A program made the position numbers and the translations under genes. Source: Chamaelirium japonicum (taxonomy: Eukaryota > Streptophyta > Magnoliopsida > Liliales > Melanthiaceae). From it: a stretch of DNA of 64,000 nucleotides. The DNA lies in contig OX393550.1 of assembly GCA_947650365.1 (NCBI GenBank), forward strand, positions 101,706,343 to 101,770,342, read 5' to 3'. Below the pieces are notes generated by a model that made no database searches, was not told the origin of the DNA, and saw only the letters and a program-made list of their open reading frames with translations. Below, piece after piece: positions 1 to 10,555 of the stretch (within the stretch, counting starts at the first letter, position 1; each line of letters starts with the position of its first letter).

Positions 1-401
1 AAATAGCAAACCCTGTAAATAATTCCAGATGCCAAAATCCAAACCATAATCCCACTTTCTGTTTTCCAGAGCTCCCCGGGCTTTCTGGTTTTCAGATCCC
101 CTTTCCACCCTCTGATTACTTGTAAGAAGCACTCATCGGCCTATCGAGAGTAGCTCTACTGTTTTCTCAGAGATAGTGGATTCAAAGGTTGCGTCTTACC
201 GCACGGAGACGTAGGCTTTGGCCGAACTTCGTCACCACATCCTGTGTCATCTCTTCCTCTACCTTTCTACTCTACAGTGCTTTTGTGACAGCCTAGCAAG
301 TCACCACTCAGTGCTTCGAAGCGCGCCGCATCCCGAAGGGTAAAACCTTCAATCGACTGTTGAAGAAGGGTCACGTACGATGGCCGAAATCCTGCCCCAC
401 A
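1..401 (+). repeat. 5' LTR of element A, partial (3' portion)
   Basis: This segment aligns with 8424-8824, the end of the 3' LTR, with about 7 percent differences. It ends in CCCCACA immediately before a primer-binding site, the expected 3' boundary of a 5' LTR. The window begins just after the TATA box, so the segment is R-U5 and the promoter (U3) is missing. Confidence 0.9.
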
Positions 402-421
402 GTTTAACACCGTCTGTGGGA
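402..421 (+). other. Primer-binding site of element A
   Basis: The sequence directly after the LTR reads GTTTAACACCGTCTGTGGGA. It corresponds to TTTGGCGCCGTCTGTGGGA in element D and TTTGGCACCATCTGTGGGA in element B. The first bases resemble the complement of a tRNA 3' end (TGGCGCC), but here TGG has decayed to TAA. The priming tRNA cannot be named without a tRNA set. Confidence 0.8.
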
Positions 422-537
422 TCACGATCCTATCAACTTACAACTTCTAAGCTTTCCAACTCCTTCGGCAGCTGCTACCGATTGCCCAGGCAATTTGTCT
501 GTCTCCATCATTACACTTAAAGGGTGAAGACCGATCG

Positions 538-2040
538 ATGGACCAGCCGGAGGAAAGCAGTATGCACCCAGACACTCAGCATCCAACGACTCGCTCAATG
601 AGTTGTCGGTTTGCGACAATCAACACTCGGAACAGCAACTCGCTGTTAATCCAAAGAGTCGCATGTCGGTATATCGCGTCGTCCAGGCTCAACCTCGACA
701 ATCGCCTCAACTCGCCGACCTAACTCCTCAACGCTTGGGGAAAGCGCACATCTCTCCCAGTGCTGATGCTCAAGCGTCATACCAAATCACAGCCGAGGAC
801 TATCAACTCCTCACCCTCATGAAGCAGAATGCCGCTCTCATGGTGGAAAGAGACTCCCTCCGAAAGATTGTCGTTGAAGTAGGAACTGACCTCCCATGGT
901 CTGCCGCTAGCATCAAAGACAGACCAGACGTCTACCAGTCGATTGACAAATCTCCTACTCCTTCCAGACGATCCATCGTCGACATCACTCGACGTTTTCT
1001 CAAATCCCTCTCTAGAGGACCCTCGCCTATTCCTCCCAAGCCGACTGTCTGGGAGTGTCTCAGCGAGTCTGCTCGTCATCCCAAGTTTCTCGGCTCCGAG
1101 TCATCCTCCAAGCCCTGCATCGTGAGGGATATTCGGGATGATAGGCACAACTCCAAAGTTCGGCAACATTACAATGGTGATCGAACCCCAGTTGGGCATC
1201 GGACGATGAGATGGACTCCAACGCCCTCTTTGCCTTCTCTTCCTCCGAGACGCCTCTCTGACCAGCGAGGTGATCGTTGGAACAATCACGCTTTCGAAGG
1301 GCCACTTCATCAGCACGTTCTCCAAGCCCAATTTCCTCGAAGCTGGAAAGCCCCCGCTCTTCCCAGGTTCAACTGTTTAAAGGAAGATCCGACGCTACAC
1401 ATCCTCGCCTTCAAACAAGCATTGACACCATATGACCATGACAACCAAGTTTTATGTCGCACCTTCACTGGCAGCCTAGATGATATGTTGCTGGACTGGT
1501 ATCACAACCTCCCTACGGCCTCCATAAGTCAATTCAGAGATCTGGCAGACCTTTTCGTTCAACACTATCGGTTGAACATCAAACCGGAGAAGAAGCTGGA
1601 CTCCCTTTACCGGCTCAGGATGGGATCGGATGAAACCCTCCAAGATTTCTCTCGAAGGTTCCGGAACGAGCATGCTGCGCTCTCCGGACATCACCTCGAT
1701 GATGAAGCCATCATGCTCACATTCCAGAATGCCCTACACTTTGACCTCCACATCTACAATGACCTTATCCGCAATCCTCCTGCCTCCCTCAGAGTACTAT
1801 TCGATCGAATTCAAAAGGAGATCGAGGTGGAGGACGATCGATCAAGTCGCTCGTAAGAAACGTGACCTTGAGAAGCGCCTTTCTGATAAGGCACCAACAA
1901 GACTAACAGCTCAAGCTCGCAACGCTCAGGCTGAAGAAGATGGAACCTCTAAGAGGCCGAGGCAGGAAGACAATAGACCCATAGAGCCTCAGAAGACCAT
2001 GGATACCAAAGGGAAGCAGCCCATCCACCGATCAGAGTAG
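538..2040 (+). pseudogene. gag: Gag of element A, frameshifted
   Basis: Gag is the structural protein that packages the retrotransposon RNA in cytoplasmic particles. The N-terminus starts at 538 (MDQPEESSMHPD), matching elements B and B2, then shifts frame near 620 into the long frame 603-1856. That frame holds a coiled-coil-like stretch (YQITAEDYQLLTLMKQNAAL) and the retrotransposon-gag core (LHILAFKQALTP, LDWYHNLP, RLRMGSDETLQDFSRRFRNE). A 4-bp duplication, GATCGATC at 1836-1843, shifts frame again. The basic tail then runs to a stop at 2040 (KGKQPIHRSE). Elements B and B2 end at the same place. The zinc-knuckle-like segment present in C and D gag is absent here, so this gag is shortened as a family trait. 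Confidence 0.85.
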
Positions 2041-2189
2041 AAGGCCGCCGTCGACTGTCAACAACTCGGAATGTCACTCATCTAAAATCCATGATGTAAT
2101 ATCTTCCGAGTTATCAATGAAATAACAGTTGTTTCAAGTTATATCAAAGACTATCAAATTTTATCTCAACTTCTACTCAACGACACAGT
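2041..2189 (+). other. Post-gag spacer
   Basis: AT-richer unique sequence between gag and the first array. It includes an AATGAAATAA stretch that could act as a polyadenylation signal, which is inference. Homologous spacers lie at 16426-16567 and 44226-44367 in elements B and B2. No ORF of note. Confidence 0.5.
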
Positions 2190-3117
2190 TAGTTCGGTTC
2201 GTGTTGTGACACTGTTGACTAACCTGCAACGCTACAAAGCTACGTGTCCCGATATGTAGGTTCAACTGAAACGGCGTTTCGCCTAAGTCCAACCGGTACA
2301 AGGGCGCTATGCTGAGTACTCCGAATCATTGGCGTCGCACATGCTCCTGTTGTCACGTAAGGACACATGCACTAGTGCCTCGCCACAGTTAGTTCGGTTC
2401 GCGTTGCAATACGGCTGACTAACCTGCAACGGTACAAAGCTACGTGTCCCGATACGTAGATTCAACTGAAACGGTGCTTCGCCTAAGTCCAACCAATACA
2501 AGGGCACTACGCTGAGTACTCCGAATCATTGGCGTTGCACATGCTCTTATTGTCACGTAAGGACACATGCACTAGTGCCTCGCCATAGTTAGTTTGGTTC
2601 GTATTGCGACACGGCCCACTAACTTGCAACGGTACAAAGCTACGTGTCCTGATACATAGGTTCGACTAAAACGGCACTTCACCTAAGTCCAACTGATACA
2701 AGGGCGCTACGCTGAGTATTCTGAATCATTGGCGTCGCATATGCTCCCGTTGTCACGTAAGGACACATGCACTACTGCCTCGCCACAGTTAGTTCGGTTC
2801 GCATTGCGACACGACCGACTAACCTGCAACGATACAAAGTTACGTGTTCCGATACGTAGGTTCGACTGAAACGGCACTTCACCTAAGTCCAACCAATACA
2901 AGGGCACTACGTTGAGTACTCTGAATCATTGGCATCGCACATGCTTCCATTGTCATGTAAGGACACATGCACTAGTGCCCCGCCACAGTTAGTTTGGTAC
3001 GCGTTGCGACACGGTCGACTAACCTGCAACAGTACGAAGCTACGTATCCCAATACATAGGTTCGACTGAAACGGCGCTTTGTCTAAGTCCAACCGATACA
3101 AAGGCACCACACTGAGT
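2190..3117 (+). repeat. Tandem array of about 200-bp units, about 4.6 copies (element A)
   Basis: A landmark, GAGTACTCCGAATCATTGG with small variation, recurs at about 2314, 2514, 2713, 2913 and 3112, giving a 199-200-bp period. Each unit also has GTTAGTTCGGTTCG and AAAGCTACGTGTCCCGATA. The same unit is found inverted in element B (15490-16425) and as a fragment in B2 (43881-44225). Neighbouring units differ by roughly 5-10 percent. Short ORFs of about 66 codons recur on the - strand of each unit, but they look like passengers. Confidence 0.9.
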
Positions 3118-3149
3118 ACTCTGAATTCTTACCCCCCGTCAATCAGTAA

Positions 3150-5215
3150 GTCTAAGGTCCCATCATCGGCATACAAAGACAAAGCCCAAGACGGCGACAT
3201 CGTCTCAGCTCAAGGTGACAGCCTTGGCATTCAAAAAGCAAAGTCCGTAGTAGGCTTCAGCGCCTCGGCACCTGACAAAGCCCGAGACGTTAGCACTGTC
3301 TCGGCCCGAGGCAACCTTCACCTCGGCATTCGAAGACTAAGCCCGAGGCAGACTTCCCCGCCTCAGCACCTGACGAAGCTCGAGACATTAGCACCGTCTC
3401 GGCCCGAGGCAACCTCCGCCTCGGCATTCGAAGACTAAGCCCAAGGCAGACTTCCCCGCCTCGGCACTTGAGGAAGCCCGAGATGTTAGCACCGTCTCAG
3501 CCCGAGGCAACCTCCGCCTCGGCATTCGAAGACTAAGCCCGAGGCAAACTTCCCCACCTCGGCACCTGACGAAGCCCGAGACGTTAGCATCGTCTCGGCC
3601 CGAGGCAACCTTCGCCTCGGTATTCGAAGACTAAACCCGAGGCAGACTTCCCCGCCTCGGCACCTGACGAAGCCCGAGACGTTAGCACCGTCTCGGCCCG
3701 AGGCAACCTCCACCTCGGCATTCGAAGACTAAGCCCGAGGCAGACTTCCCCGCCTTGGCACCTGACGAAGCCCGAGACATCGATAACGTCTCGGCCCGAG
3801 GAAACCTTCACCTCGGCATTCGAAGACAGTCCGAGGCAGGCTTCACCGCCTCGGCACCTGATGAAGCCCGAGACGTTGGCAACGTCTCGGCCCGAGGTGA
3901 CCTTCGCCTCGGCATTCGAAGACAAAGTCCGAGGCAGGCTTCATCGCCTCGGCACCTGACAAAGCCCGAGATGTCAGCACCGTCTCGGCCCGAGGTGACC
4001 TTCGCTTTGGCATTCGAAGAGAGTCCGAGGCAGCCTTCATCGCCTTCGTCGCCTCGGCACCTGACGAAGCCCGAGACGTCAACACCATCTCGGCCCGATG
4101 CGACCTTCGCCTCGGCATTCGAAGATAGTCTGAGGCAGCCTTCGTCGCCTCGGTACCTGACGAAGCCCGAGACGTCAACACCGTCTCAACCCAAGATGAT
4201 AACCTTGGCATTTGAAAGCAAAGTCCAAGGTGCTCCATATCGTCTCGGCATTCGCAGACAAAGTCCGAGGTAGGCTTCGCTGCCTCGGAACCTGACGAAG
4301 CCCGAGACGTTGGAACTGTCTCGGCCCGAGGTGACCTTCACCTTGGCATTCGAAAACAAATTCTGAGGCAAGCTTTTCTGCCTCGGCACCTGACGAAGCC
4401 AGAGACGTTGGAACCGTCTTGGCTCAAGGTTACCTTCACCTTGGCATTCGAAGACAAAGTCCGAAGCAAGCTTCGCCACCTCGGCACCTGACAAAGCCCG
4501 AGACGTTGGAACCGTCTCGGCCCAAGGTGACCTTCACCTTGGCATTCAAAAACAAAGTTCGAGGCAAGCTTTTCTGCCTCGACACCTAACGAAGCTCGAG
4601 ACGTTGGAACCGTCTCGGCCTGAGGTTACCTTCACCTTGGTATTCGTAGACAAAGTCCAAAGCAGGCTTCGCTACCTCGGCACCTGACAAAGCCCGAGAC
4701 GTCAGCACCATCTCGGCCCAATGCGACCTTCGCTTCGGCATTCGAAGACAGTCCGAGGCAGCCTTCATCGCCTTCGTCGCCTCGACACCTGACAAAGCCA
4801 GAGACGTCAACACCGTCTCGGCCCGAGGTGACCTTCACCTCGATATTCGAAGATAGTCTGAGGCAGCCTTCGTCGCCTCGGTACCTGACGAAGCTCGAGA
4901 TGCCGATACCGTCTCAACCTAAGGTGACAACCTTAGCATTCGAAAGCAAATTCCAAGGTGCTCCGCATTGTCTCGGCGCTCGCAGACAAAGTCCGAAGCA
5001 AGCTTTGCCGCCTCGGCACCTGACGAAGCCCCCAAGACGTTGGCACCGTCTCAGCCCAAGGCGACATCCTTGGTATTCAGAAGCAAAACCCAAGGCGCGC
5101 GGCCTTTGCCTCGGCATTCGACGAAGCCCGAAGTCCCGCTTCGACATTCAAAGATGAAGCCCGAGGCGGCCTTCGCCTCGGCATTTAACGAAGCTCGAGA
5201 TGACCTGCGCCTTGG
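3150..5215 (+). repeat. Tandem array of about 98-bp hairpin-bearing units, about 20 copies (element A)
   Basis: CATTCGAAGAC recurs at about 3327, 3425 and 3523 and onward, a 96-98-bp period. Units carry two inverted-repeat motifs: CCGAGACG, 7-9 nt, CGTCTCGG; and CCGAGGC, about 10 nt, GCCTCGG. Units drift toward the 5200 end (CCAAGG replacing CCGAGG). The core CGAAGACAAAGTCCGAGGC is shared with the 67-bp array of element C. Long ORFs here are a by-product of GC-rich repeats without stops. Confidence 0.9.
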
Positions 5216-6608
5216 CAAACGCTCCCCCTACCAGCCATTGGCAGGGGTCGGCGTGCGCCCGGTGGCCGAAGCTGGATGACGTGCCGGTAGGTGCGACAGC
5301 CAACGCTGGAGTTTAGGCTCGCTTGATAAACAAGACAAACACAGGCCAAGGCTCGTCTCAGCTCGTGGTGAAACGGCTTGGCTCGCGATCCCCAAATGAG
5401 TTAGAGAGGGGGTGAGAGTTAGAAAACAGAGAGTGAGAGTGGGTGAGAGAAGAGAGAGGATAAGAGAGAGAGAGAGAGAGAGGGTTTCAGAGGGTGCGAT
5501 CATACAAGCACTACAACATCTCTCCCTCTCCCCTCCTCAAAACCGACCAACCTCCTCTCTCTCCTCCTCAAACCCGACCAACCAACTCCCCACCAGACCA
5601 CTCCACCCAACCATGAGAGAGAGGGTTAGAGTGAGAGTGGGTGAGAGAAGAGAAAGGTGAGAGAGAAAAACAGTGAGTGAGAGGGTGAGCATGAGAGATA
5701 GAGAGAGGGTTTCAGGGGGTGTGATCATACCAGCACTACAGCACCAAACCCGACCAACCTCCTCTCTCTCCTCCTCAAACCCGACCACCACCATCACCCG
5801 ACCAGCTCCCCTCCACTCCACCATCACCCGACCACCACCATCACCCGACTAGCTACTTCCCCTGCCTCCCACTCGACCACCCCACCCGACCACCCCCCTG
5901 TTGTTCAAATCGAAGAGTGAGAGAGTGTGAGAGGGATTCAGAGAGGTTGAGAGGGTGAGAGAGTGACATTGAGAGAGAGAGGGAGAGAGAGAGAGGGGAT
6001 TAGAGTGGGAGAGTCAAAGAGGGGTTCAGAGAGGTTGAGAGGGTGAGAGAGTGACAGTGAGAGAGAGAGAGGGCATGGGAGTGAGAGTAAGAGTGTGTGT
6101 GTGAGAGAGAGAACCCGACCACCACCCCACCCAACCAGCCCCTTCTCTTGCCTCCCACCCGACCAGTCCAACCGACCAGAGCACTACACATTACCCGACC
6201 AGCCAAACCCCCACCCCCCTTCCCCTTTGCCCCTTTAACCGAGGCCGCCCCCAGGTCCCCCTTGGGAGGTGCGCTGCATGCCTTACCTCCCCACCCCGTG
6301 GGGAACGCATACCCATAAGTGACCCTCTCTCCCCCCACCCGACCAGATCACCACACAAAACCCGACCAGGTGTTTGGCCTGGTCGGTTTTGGCAGTGACA
6401 CCAAAACCGACCAGCCAAACTCCCACCCCCCCTTTGCCCCTTTGCCCCTAAAACCGAGGCCGTCCCCAGCTCCCACTTGGGGGGTGCACTACATGTCCTA
6501 CCTCCCCACCCAGCGGGAAACACGCACCCATAAGAGACCCTCCTCCCATTCACATCTACGTCTAAATACACGTTGGGTGCCATGGACCAAAATGAATATT
6601 CGAGTTGT
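5216..6608 (+). repeat. GA/CT-rich low-complexity segment with local duplications
   Basis: After a GC-rich junction (5216-5395) this is dominated by GAGAGA-type microsatellite and C-rich CCGACCA tracts. At least two local duplications are visible: a motif beginning GTTTCAGAGGGTG at about 5487 and again near 5708, and a segment around CCGAGGCC and CCTTACCTCCCCACCC at about 6237-6310 and again at 6453-6545. No credible gene. The counterpart in element B (inverted) is the CTCTCTCTCACAC stretch next to each higher-order unit. Confidence 0.75.
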
Positions 6609-7022
6609 TTAACTCACGTTTTATCTTATTTTTCCATCTCAAAATGATAGGCTCTTCGGCTTCATTCTCCCCTCAACTCTAATTGCCCTTATAGACGGCC
6701 ATACGAGGATCGCACTGGCTCTGAAATCGATAAATTTCGAATCCGGATACTCACGGTATCTCTCGTCGTACATGGCTCCGAGTCGCGATTTCACATATTT
6801 TTTCTTCACCATTTTGGTTTTTTGCTCACATTTTATTCTATTTTTCCATTGCGATACGATAGTCTTATGGGTCCTATACTTCCCTTGTCTATGGCCGCCC
6901 CTGTAGAGGGTCACACGAGGATCACACTGGCTCTGAATTCGGTGGATTTCGATCCCGGATGCAACCACTATGTCTCGTCGTACGTTGCTTTGGCTCGTAT
7001 TTTTCAACCCATTTTTTTCCTA
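6609..7022 (+). repeat. Two-copy tandem duplication of about 207 bp
   Basis: CTCACGTTTTATCTTATTTT at about 6612 is matched by CTCACATTTTATTCTATTTT at about 6818. Both copies contain ACACTGGCTCTGAA or its near match, and a GTCTCGTCGTACRTGGCT-like end. The copies differ by perhaps 20 percent, so this is an old duplication. No coding signal. Confidence 0.65.
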
Positions 7023-7289
7023 TATTTGCAATCAACCCCCCCCCCCCAACCTTTTTCGTTTTGCTACCGACCCCTTATTCCCCTTTGTTTGCATCTGACC
7101 CCCCTTGGGCAGTTTTCGCCTACCCCGGCCCCATGGGGTCCCCTCAACATAACTCCGCCCCTCTGCCGGCATCGAACCCCCGATCTCAGTCGGCTAGGTG
7201 CCGACCCGTTCGCACCATGGCGTCCCAACCAACTAGGTTACCACCTAGCTGGTTGGGCGGGGGTATATGTACAGTCGGCATACGCACAC
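7023..7289. other. Unassigned spacer
   Basis: A C-rich stretch (poly-C near 7037) followed by mixed sequence leading into the 36-bp minisatellite. It includes AGGTTACCACCTAGCTGGTTGGG, an inverted relative of the sequence just before the polypurine tract. I see no gene or RNA gene in it. Confidence 0.5.
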
Positions 7290-8125
7290 CCGACTAGTCC
7301 CTGGCAGGGGGTCGGTGGGCGTGACGGTTAGCCCCGCGCAACGGGTCGGCAGACATACGACGGTCGGCCCCGGACAGGGGGTCGGCAAACAGACAGCAGT
7401 CGATCTCGGATAAGGGATCGACAAGCAGATGATGGTCGGCCCCACGCAACGGGTCGGCAGACTGACTATGGTCGGTCCCGCGCAACGGGTCGACAGACGC
7501 ACAACAATCATCCTCGCGTAGGGGGTCGGCTGACAGATTACGGTCGGCCCCACGCAACGGGTCGGCAGACAGACTATGGTCGGTCCCGCGCAACGGGTCG
7601 ACAGACGGACAGCAGTCATCCCCGCGCAGGGGGTCAGCTGGCAGACAATGGTCGGCCCCACGCAATGGGTCAGCAGACAGATTACGGTCGGCCCCACGCA
7701 ACGGGTCGGTAGAAGACTATGGTCGGTCCCGCGCAACGGGTCGGCAGACGCACAACAGTCATCCCCGCGCAGGGGGTCGGCTGGCAGACAATGGTCGGCC
7801 CCACGCAATGGGTCGACAGATAGATTACGGTCGGCCCCATGCAACGGGTCGGCAGACAGACTATGGTCGGTCCCACGCAACGAGTTGGCAGACGCACATC
7901 AGTCATCCCCGGACAGGGGGTCAGTAGGCAGACAAGGGTCGGCCCCGCACAACGGGTCGGAAGACAGACGATGGTTGGCCCTATGTAGTGGGTCGACAGA
8001 CGCACACCCGACCAACCCCTGGCAGGGGGTCGGCGGACTCAATGGTCGACCTCACGTAGCTGGTCGACAGACAAACGACGACCAACTCCGGACAGAGGGT
8101 CGGCAGACGAGTGACCGGCTTTGCA
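7290..8125 (+). repeat. Minisatellite of about 36-bp units, about 22 copies (element A)
   Basis: The consensus is close to GGTCGGCCCCACGCAACGGGT followed by CGGCAGACAGACTAT. Variants alternate with a TCATCCCCGCGCAGGGGGTC form, giving local higher-order periods of about 106-146 bp. It sits just upstream of the polypurine tract, the same position as its inverted counterpart in element B (9540-9890). Long ORFs on both strands are artefacts of the GC-rich repeat. Confidence 0.88.
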
Positions 8126-8161
8126 CTAGAAAATCCCAACCAGCTAGGTTAACACCTATCT

Positions 8162-8178
8162 AGCTGGGAGGGGGTAAC
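8162..8178 (+). other. Polypurine tract of element A
   Basis: GGGAGGGGGTAAC lies directly before the 3' LTR, where plus-strand DNA synthesis is primed. Element D carries the same core immediately upstream of its 3' LTR (on the - strand at 27470-27482). Confidence 0.8.
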
Positions 8179-8824
8179 TATGGGTGCAAAATCTGGCTAA
8201 CGCCCAACGGTGGAACCCGCAGCCCTGCCTGGGGCCCATGAGTCTGACGGTGGGACCTACAGCCCTGTCTGGGGCCCATGGGTACGATAGTGGGACCCGC
8301 AACCCTGCCTGGGGCCCACTTGCACTATCTGGGGTCTAGTAAATCCCCCCGGGTATTTACCAAACCCCGGATATTCCTAGGAATATTTCTAGAATATTCC
8401 CCAGATAAACTAAACCCTTATAAATAGCAAACCCTGTAAATAATTTCAGATCCCAAAATCCAAACCATAATCCCACTTTCTATTTTCTAGAGCTCCCTGA
8501 GATTTCTGGTTTTCAGATCCCCTCTCCACCCTCTGATTACTTGTAAGAATCACTCATCGGCCTGTCGAGAGTAGCTCTACTGTTTACTCAGAGATAGTGG
8601 AATTAAAGGTTGCGTCTTATCGCACGGAGACGTATAGGCTTCGGCCGAACTTCGTCACCACATCCTGTGTCATCTCTTCCTCTACCTTTCTACTCTACAG
8701 TGCTTTTGTGACAGCCCAGCAAGTCACCACTCAACGCTTCGAAGCGCGCCACATCCTGAAGGGTAAAACCTTCAATCGACTGTTGGAGGAGGGTCACGTA
8801 TGACGGTCGAAATCCTCCCCCACA
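8179..8824 (+). repeat. 3' LTR of element A (646 bp)
   Basis: It starts TATGGGTGCAAAATC (a decayed TGTGGGTGC) after the polypurine tract and ends CCTCCCCCACA. A TATA box lies at 8419-8426. Directly beyond its last base an inverted LTR of element B begins, with no host sequence between them. Confidence 0.9.
8419..8426 (+). promoter_or_regulatory. TATA box of the element A LTR
   Basis: TATAAATA lies in mid-LTR with the GC-rich U3 upstream, as expected for an RNA polymerase II retrotransposon promoter. The same box is found in the LTRs of B (minus strand, 9205-9212 and 26585-26592), B2 (46387-46394) and D (27194-27201 and 39054-39061). Confidence 0.7.
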
Positions 8825-9452
8825 GAGGATTTCGTGCCGTCGTACGTGACCCTCCTCTAACAGTCGATTGAAAGTTTGACCCTTCGGGATGTGGCGCGCT
8901 TCGAAGTGCTGAGTTATAACTTGCTAAGCTGTGATACAAGCGCTGTAGAGTAGAGAAAGAGCAGACACAGGGAGTGATGATGGAGTTCAGCCAAAGCCTA
9001 TAGATCCGTGCGGCAAGACGTAACCTTTGAATCCATTATCTCTTAATGAAGTAGAGCTACTCTCGACAGGCCGAGGAGTGCTTCTTACAAGATGTAGAGG
9101 GTGGAGAGGGAATCTGAAAATCAGAATGCTCGAGGAGTTCTGGAAAACAGAAAGTGAGATTATGGTTTGGATTTTGGGGATCTCGAATCATTTACAGGTT
9201 TTGCTATTTATAGAGCTTTGATTTATCTAGAGAATATGCTAGGAATATTCCTAAGAATATCCGGGGTTTGATAAATATCCTGGGGGATTTATCAGACCCC
9301 AGATAGTGTAAGTGGGCCCCAGGCCGGGCTGCAGGTCTCACCGTCATACTCGTGAGCCCCAAGCAAGGCTGCGGGTCCCACGATTAGACTCATGGGCCCT
9401 AGGCAGGGCTGTGGGTCCCATCGTTAGGCGTTAGCCAGATTTTGCACCCACA
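8825..9452 (-). repeat. 3' LTR of element B
   Basis: Inverted relative to the LTR ending at 8824 and homologous to 26198-26799 and 46000-46634. It ends on the right in GCACCCACA, the complement of TGTGGGTGC. At the left junction about six terminal bases (expected TGTGGG) are missing, so the last bases may be shared with, or lost into, the LTR of element A. Confidence 0.88.
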
Positions 9453-9478
9453 GTTACCCTCTGTTACCCTCCCAGCTA
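9453..9478 (-). other. Polypurine tract of element B, partly duplicated
   Basis: On the - strand the sequence before the 3' LTR reads GGGAGGGTAACAGAGGGTAAC, the polypurine-GTAAC motif repeated at 10-bp spacing. Elements A and D have a single copy. Confidence 0.65.
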
Positions 9479-9539
9479 GATAAGTGTTAACCTAGCTGGC
9501 TGGGATTTTCTGGTGCAAAGTCGGTCGTTCTTCTGTCAA

Positions 9540-9890
9540 CCATCTGTTTGGGAATGCTCGCTATACATCTATCGTCCCATTGCGTGGGGCCGATCGTTGT
9601 CTGCCTGTCGACCCCCTATCGGGGGCTGATCGTTGCGCCCGTCGACCCCCTACTAGAGGTTGACCGGGTGTGCGTCTACCAACCCGTTGTGTGGGGCCGA
9701 CCATCGTTTTTTTGCCGACCCCTTGTCCGGGGCCTACCGTTGTGCCCGTCGATCCCCTACCGGGGGTCGATCGGGTGTGCATCTACTGACCCGTTGCGCG
9801 GGGTCGATCGTTGTTTGTCTACCGACCTCTTGTCCGAGGCTGACTGCTCTCTGTCTGTCACTCGTTGCGTAGGGCCGACTGCATGTGTGT
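9540..9890 (-). repeat. Minisatellite of element B (counterpart of 7290-8125)
   Basis: Units resemble CCGACCCGTTGCGCGGGGCCGA, the complement of the element A minisatellite. Fewer and more diverged copies (about nine) are present. It occupies the same site next to the polypurine tract. Confidence 0.75.
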
Positions 9891-10555
9891 TACCCCCTCC
9901 CAGTTGGATAGGTGGTAACCTGGTTGACTGGGGTCACAAAAATAGCAACGCGTAGGACGGTTCAGGCCAAAAAAAAAAACCTGGGGGGCTTCGGTCCAAA
10001 AATATTAGGGGTAGGGGGTTCTATGTAGAAAGTCAGGGCAGGGGGGTTCTGTGTAAAATGTTGGGCAGGGGGTTGTGTAAAACGTAGGGGGCAGGTGGGT
10101 TTTTGTGTTAAAAATCATGGGTAAGAGGGGTTTGGTCAAAAAACTGGGGCAGGGGGGTTTGGTCAAATATTCTAGAAGGCATGGGTTTTTATGCAAAAAA
10201 CCCTGGGCTGTGTTTTTAGTCAAAATTGGCGGTCGTGGGGTTACTGGCAACATTTGCAGGGGGCGGGGGACTTTTGAGCAAAAATACAGGGTGCTTTGTT
10301 CGGGCCTCAGGGTTGGTGGGCTTTTGTGCAAAAGGGGAATGTGTGGTCGGGCTGAACAGGGGAGGGAGGAGGTGGCTCGGGTGGCGGTTGACAGGCGTGA
10401 GGGAGACGGCGGTGGGGTTGGGCACCGGTCGGGGGAGACGGTGGTTGGGGTGTCAGTCTCGGGCGTCGGATGGGCGGAGGGAGAAGGGCGATCGGGCGTG
10501 CGGTGGAGGGGGCGGTGACGACCGGGGGGGGGGTCGGTCTGTGGTAGCGGCGGGG
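9891..10555 (-). other. G/T-rich low-complexity spacer of element B
   Basis: Irregular repeats of GGGGGGTTTTGTGCAAAAA type (9960-10340), then a GC-rich stretch. Weakly periodic with a step of about 30-45 bp. No supported gene; ORFs here are rich in Pro/Gly/Arg and lack any domain. Confidence 0.55.

Larger units (their letters stand above)
1..8824 (+). mobile_element. Element A: gag-only Ty3/gypsy retrotransposon with internal tandem arrays (TR-GAG type)
   Basis: The parts run in the order partial 5' LTR (1-401), primer-binding site (402-421), gag (538-2040), three tandem arrays (2190-8125), polypurine tract (8162-8178) and 3' LTR (8179-8824). No protease, reverse transcriptase, RNase H or integrase motif is found in any frame, so the element cannot move on its own. 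Elements of this plan (terminal repeats plus GAG) are known in plants and are thought to use enzymes of related autonomous elements. The two LTR copies differ at roughly 30 of 401 compared positions, about 7 percent by hand count, so the insertion is old. The 5' end lies outside the window. Confidence 0.85.

Noticed and set aside
2307..3110. A recurring 66-codon ORF, one per 200-bp unit, on the strand opposite gag (also on the + strand in element B near 15704)
   Set aside because: Differences among units are largely amino-acid changing and several units have lost the ORF. Fits passive copying with the repeat rather than a conserved peptide.
6725..7180. TTCGAATCC and GGTTCGATGCC-like strings suggesting tRNA B boxes
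   Set aside because: No A box at the right distance, no cloverleaf and no CCA-adjacent acceptor stem. Chance similarity.
7245..8163. Long ORFs on both strands (195-211 codons) with Thr/Val/Pro or Arg/Gly repeats
   Set aside because: They coincide with the 36-bp minisatellite. Open frames exist on both strands because the GC-rich unit lacks stops and its period is a multiple of three. No domain or start context.
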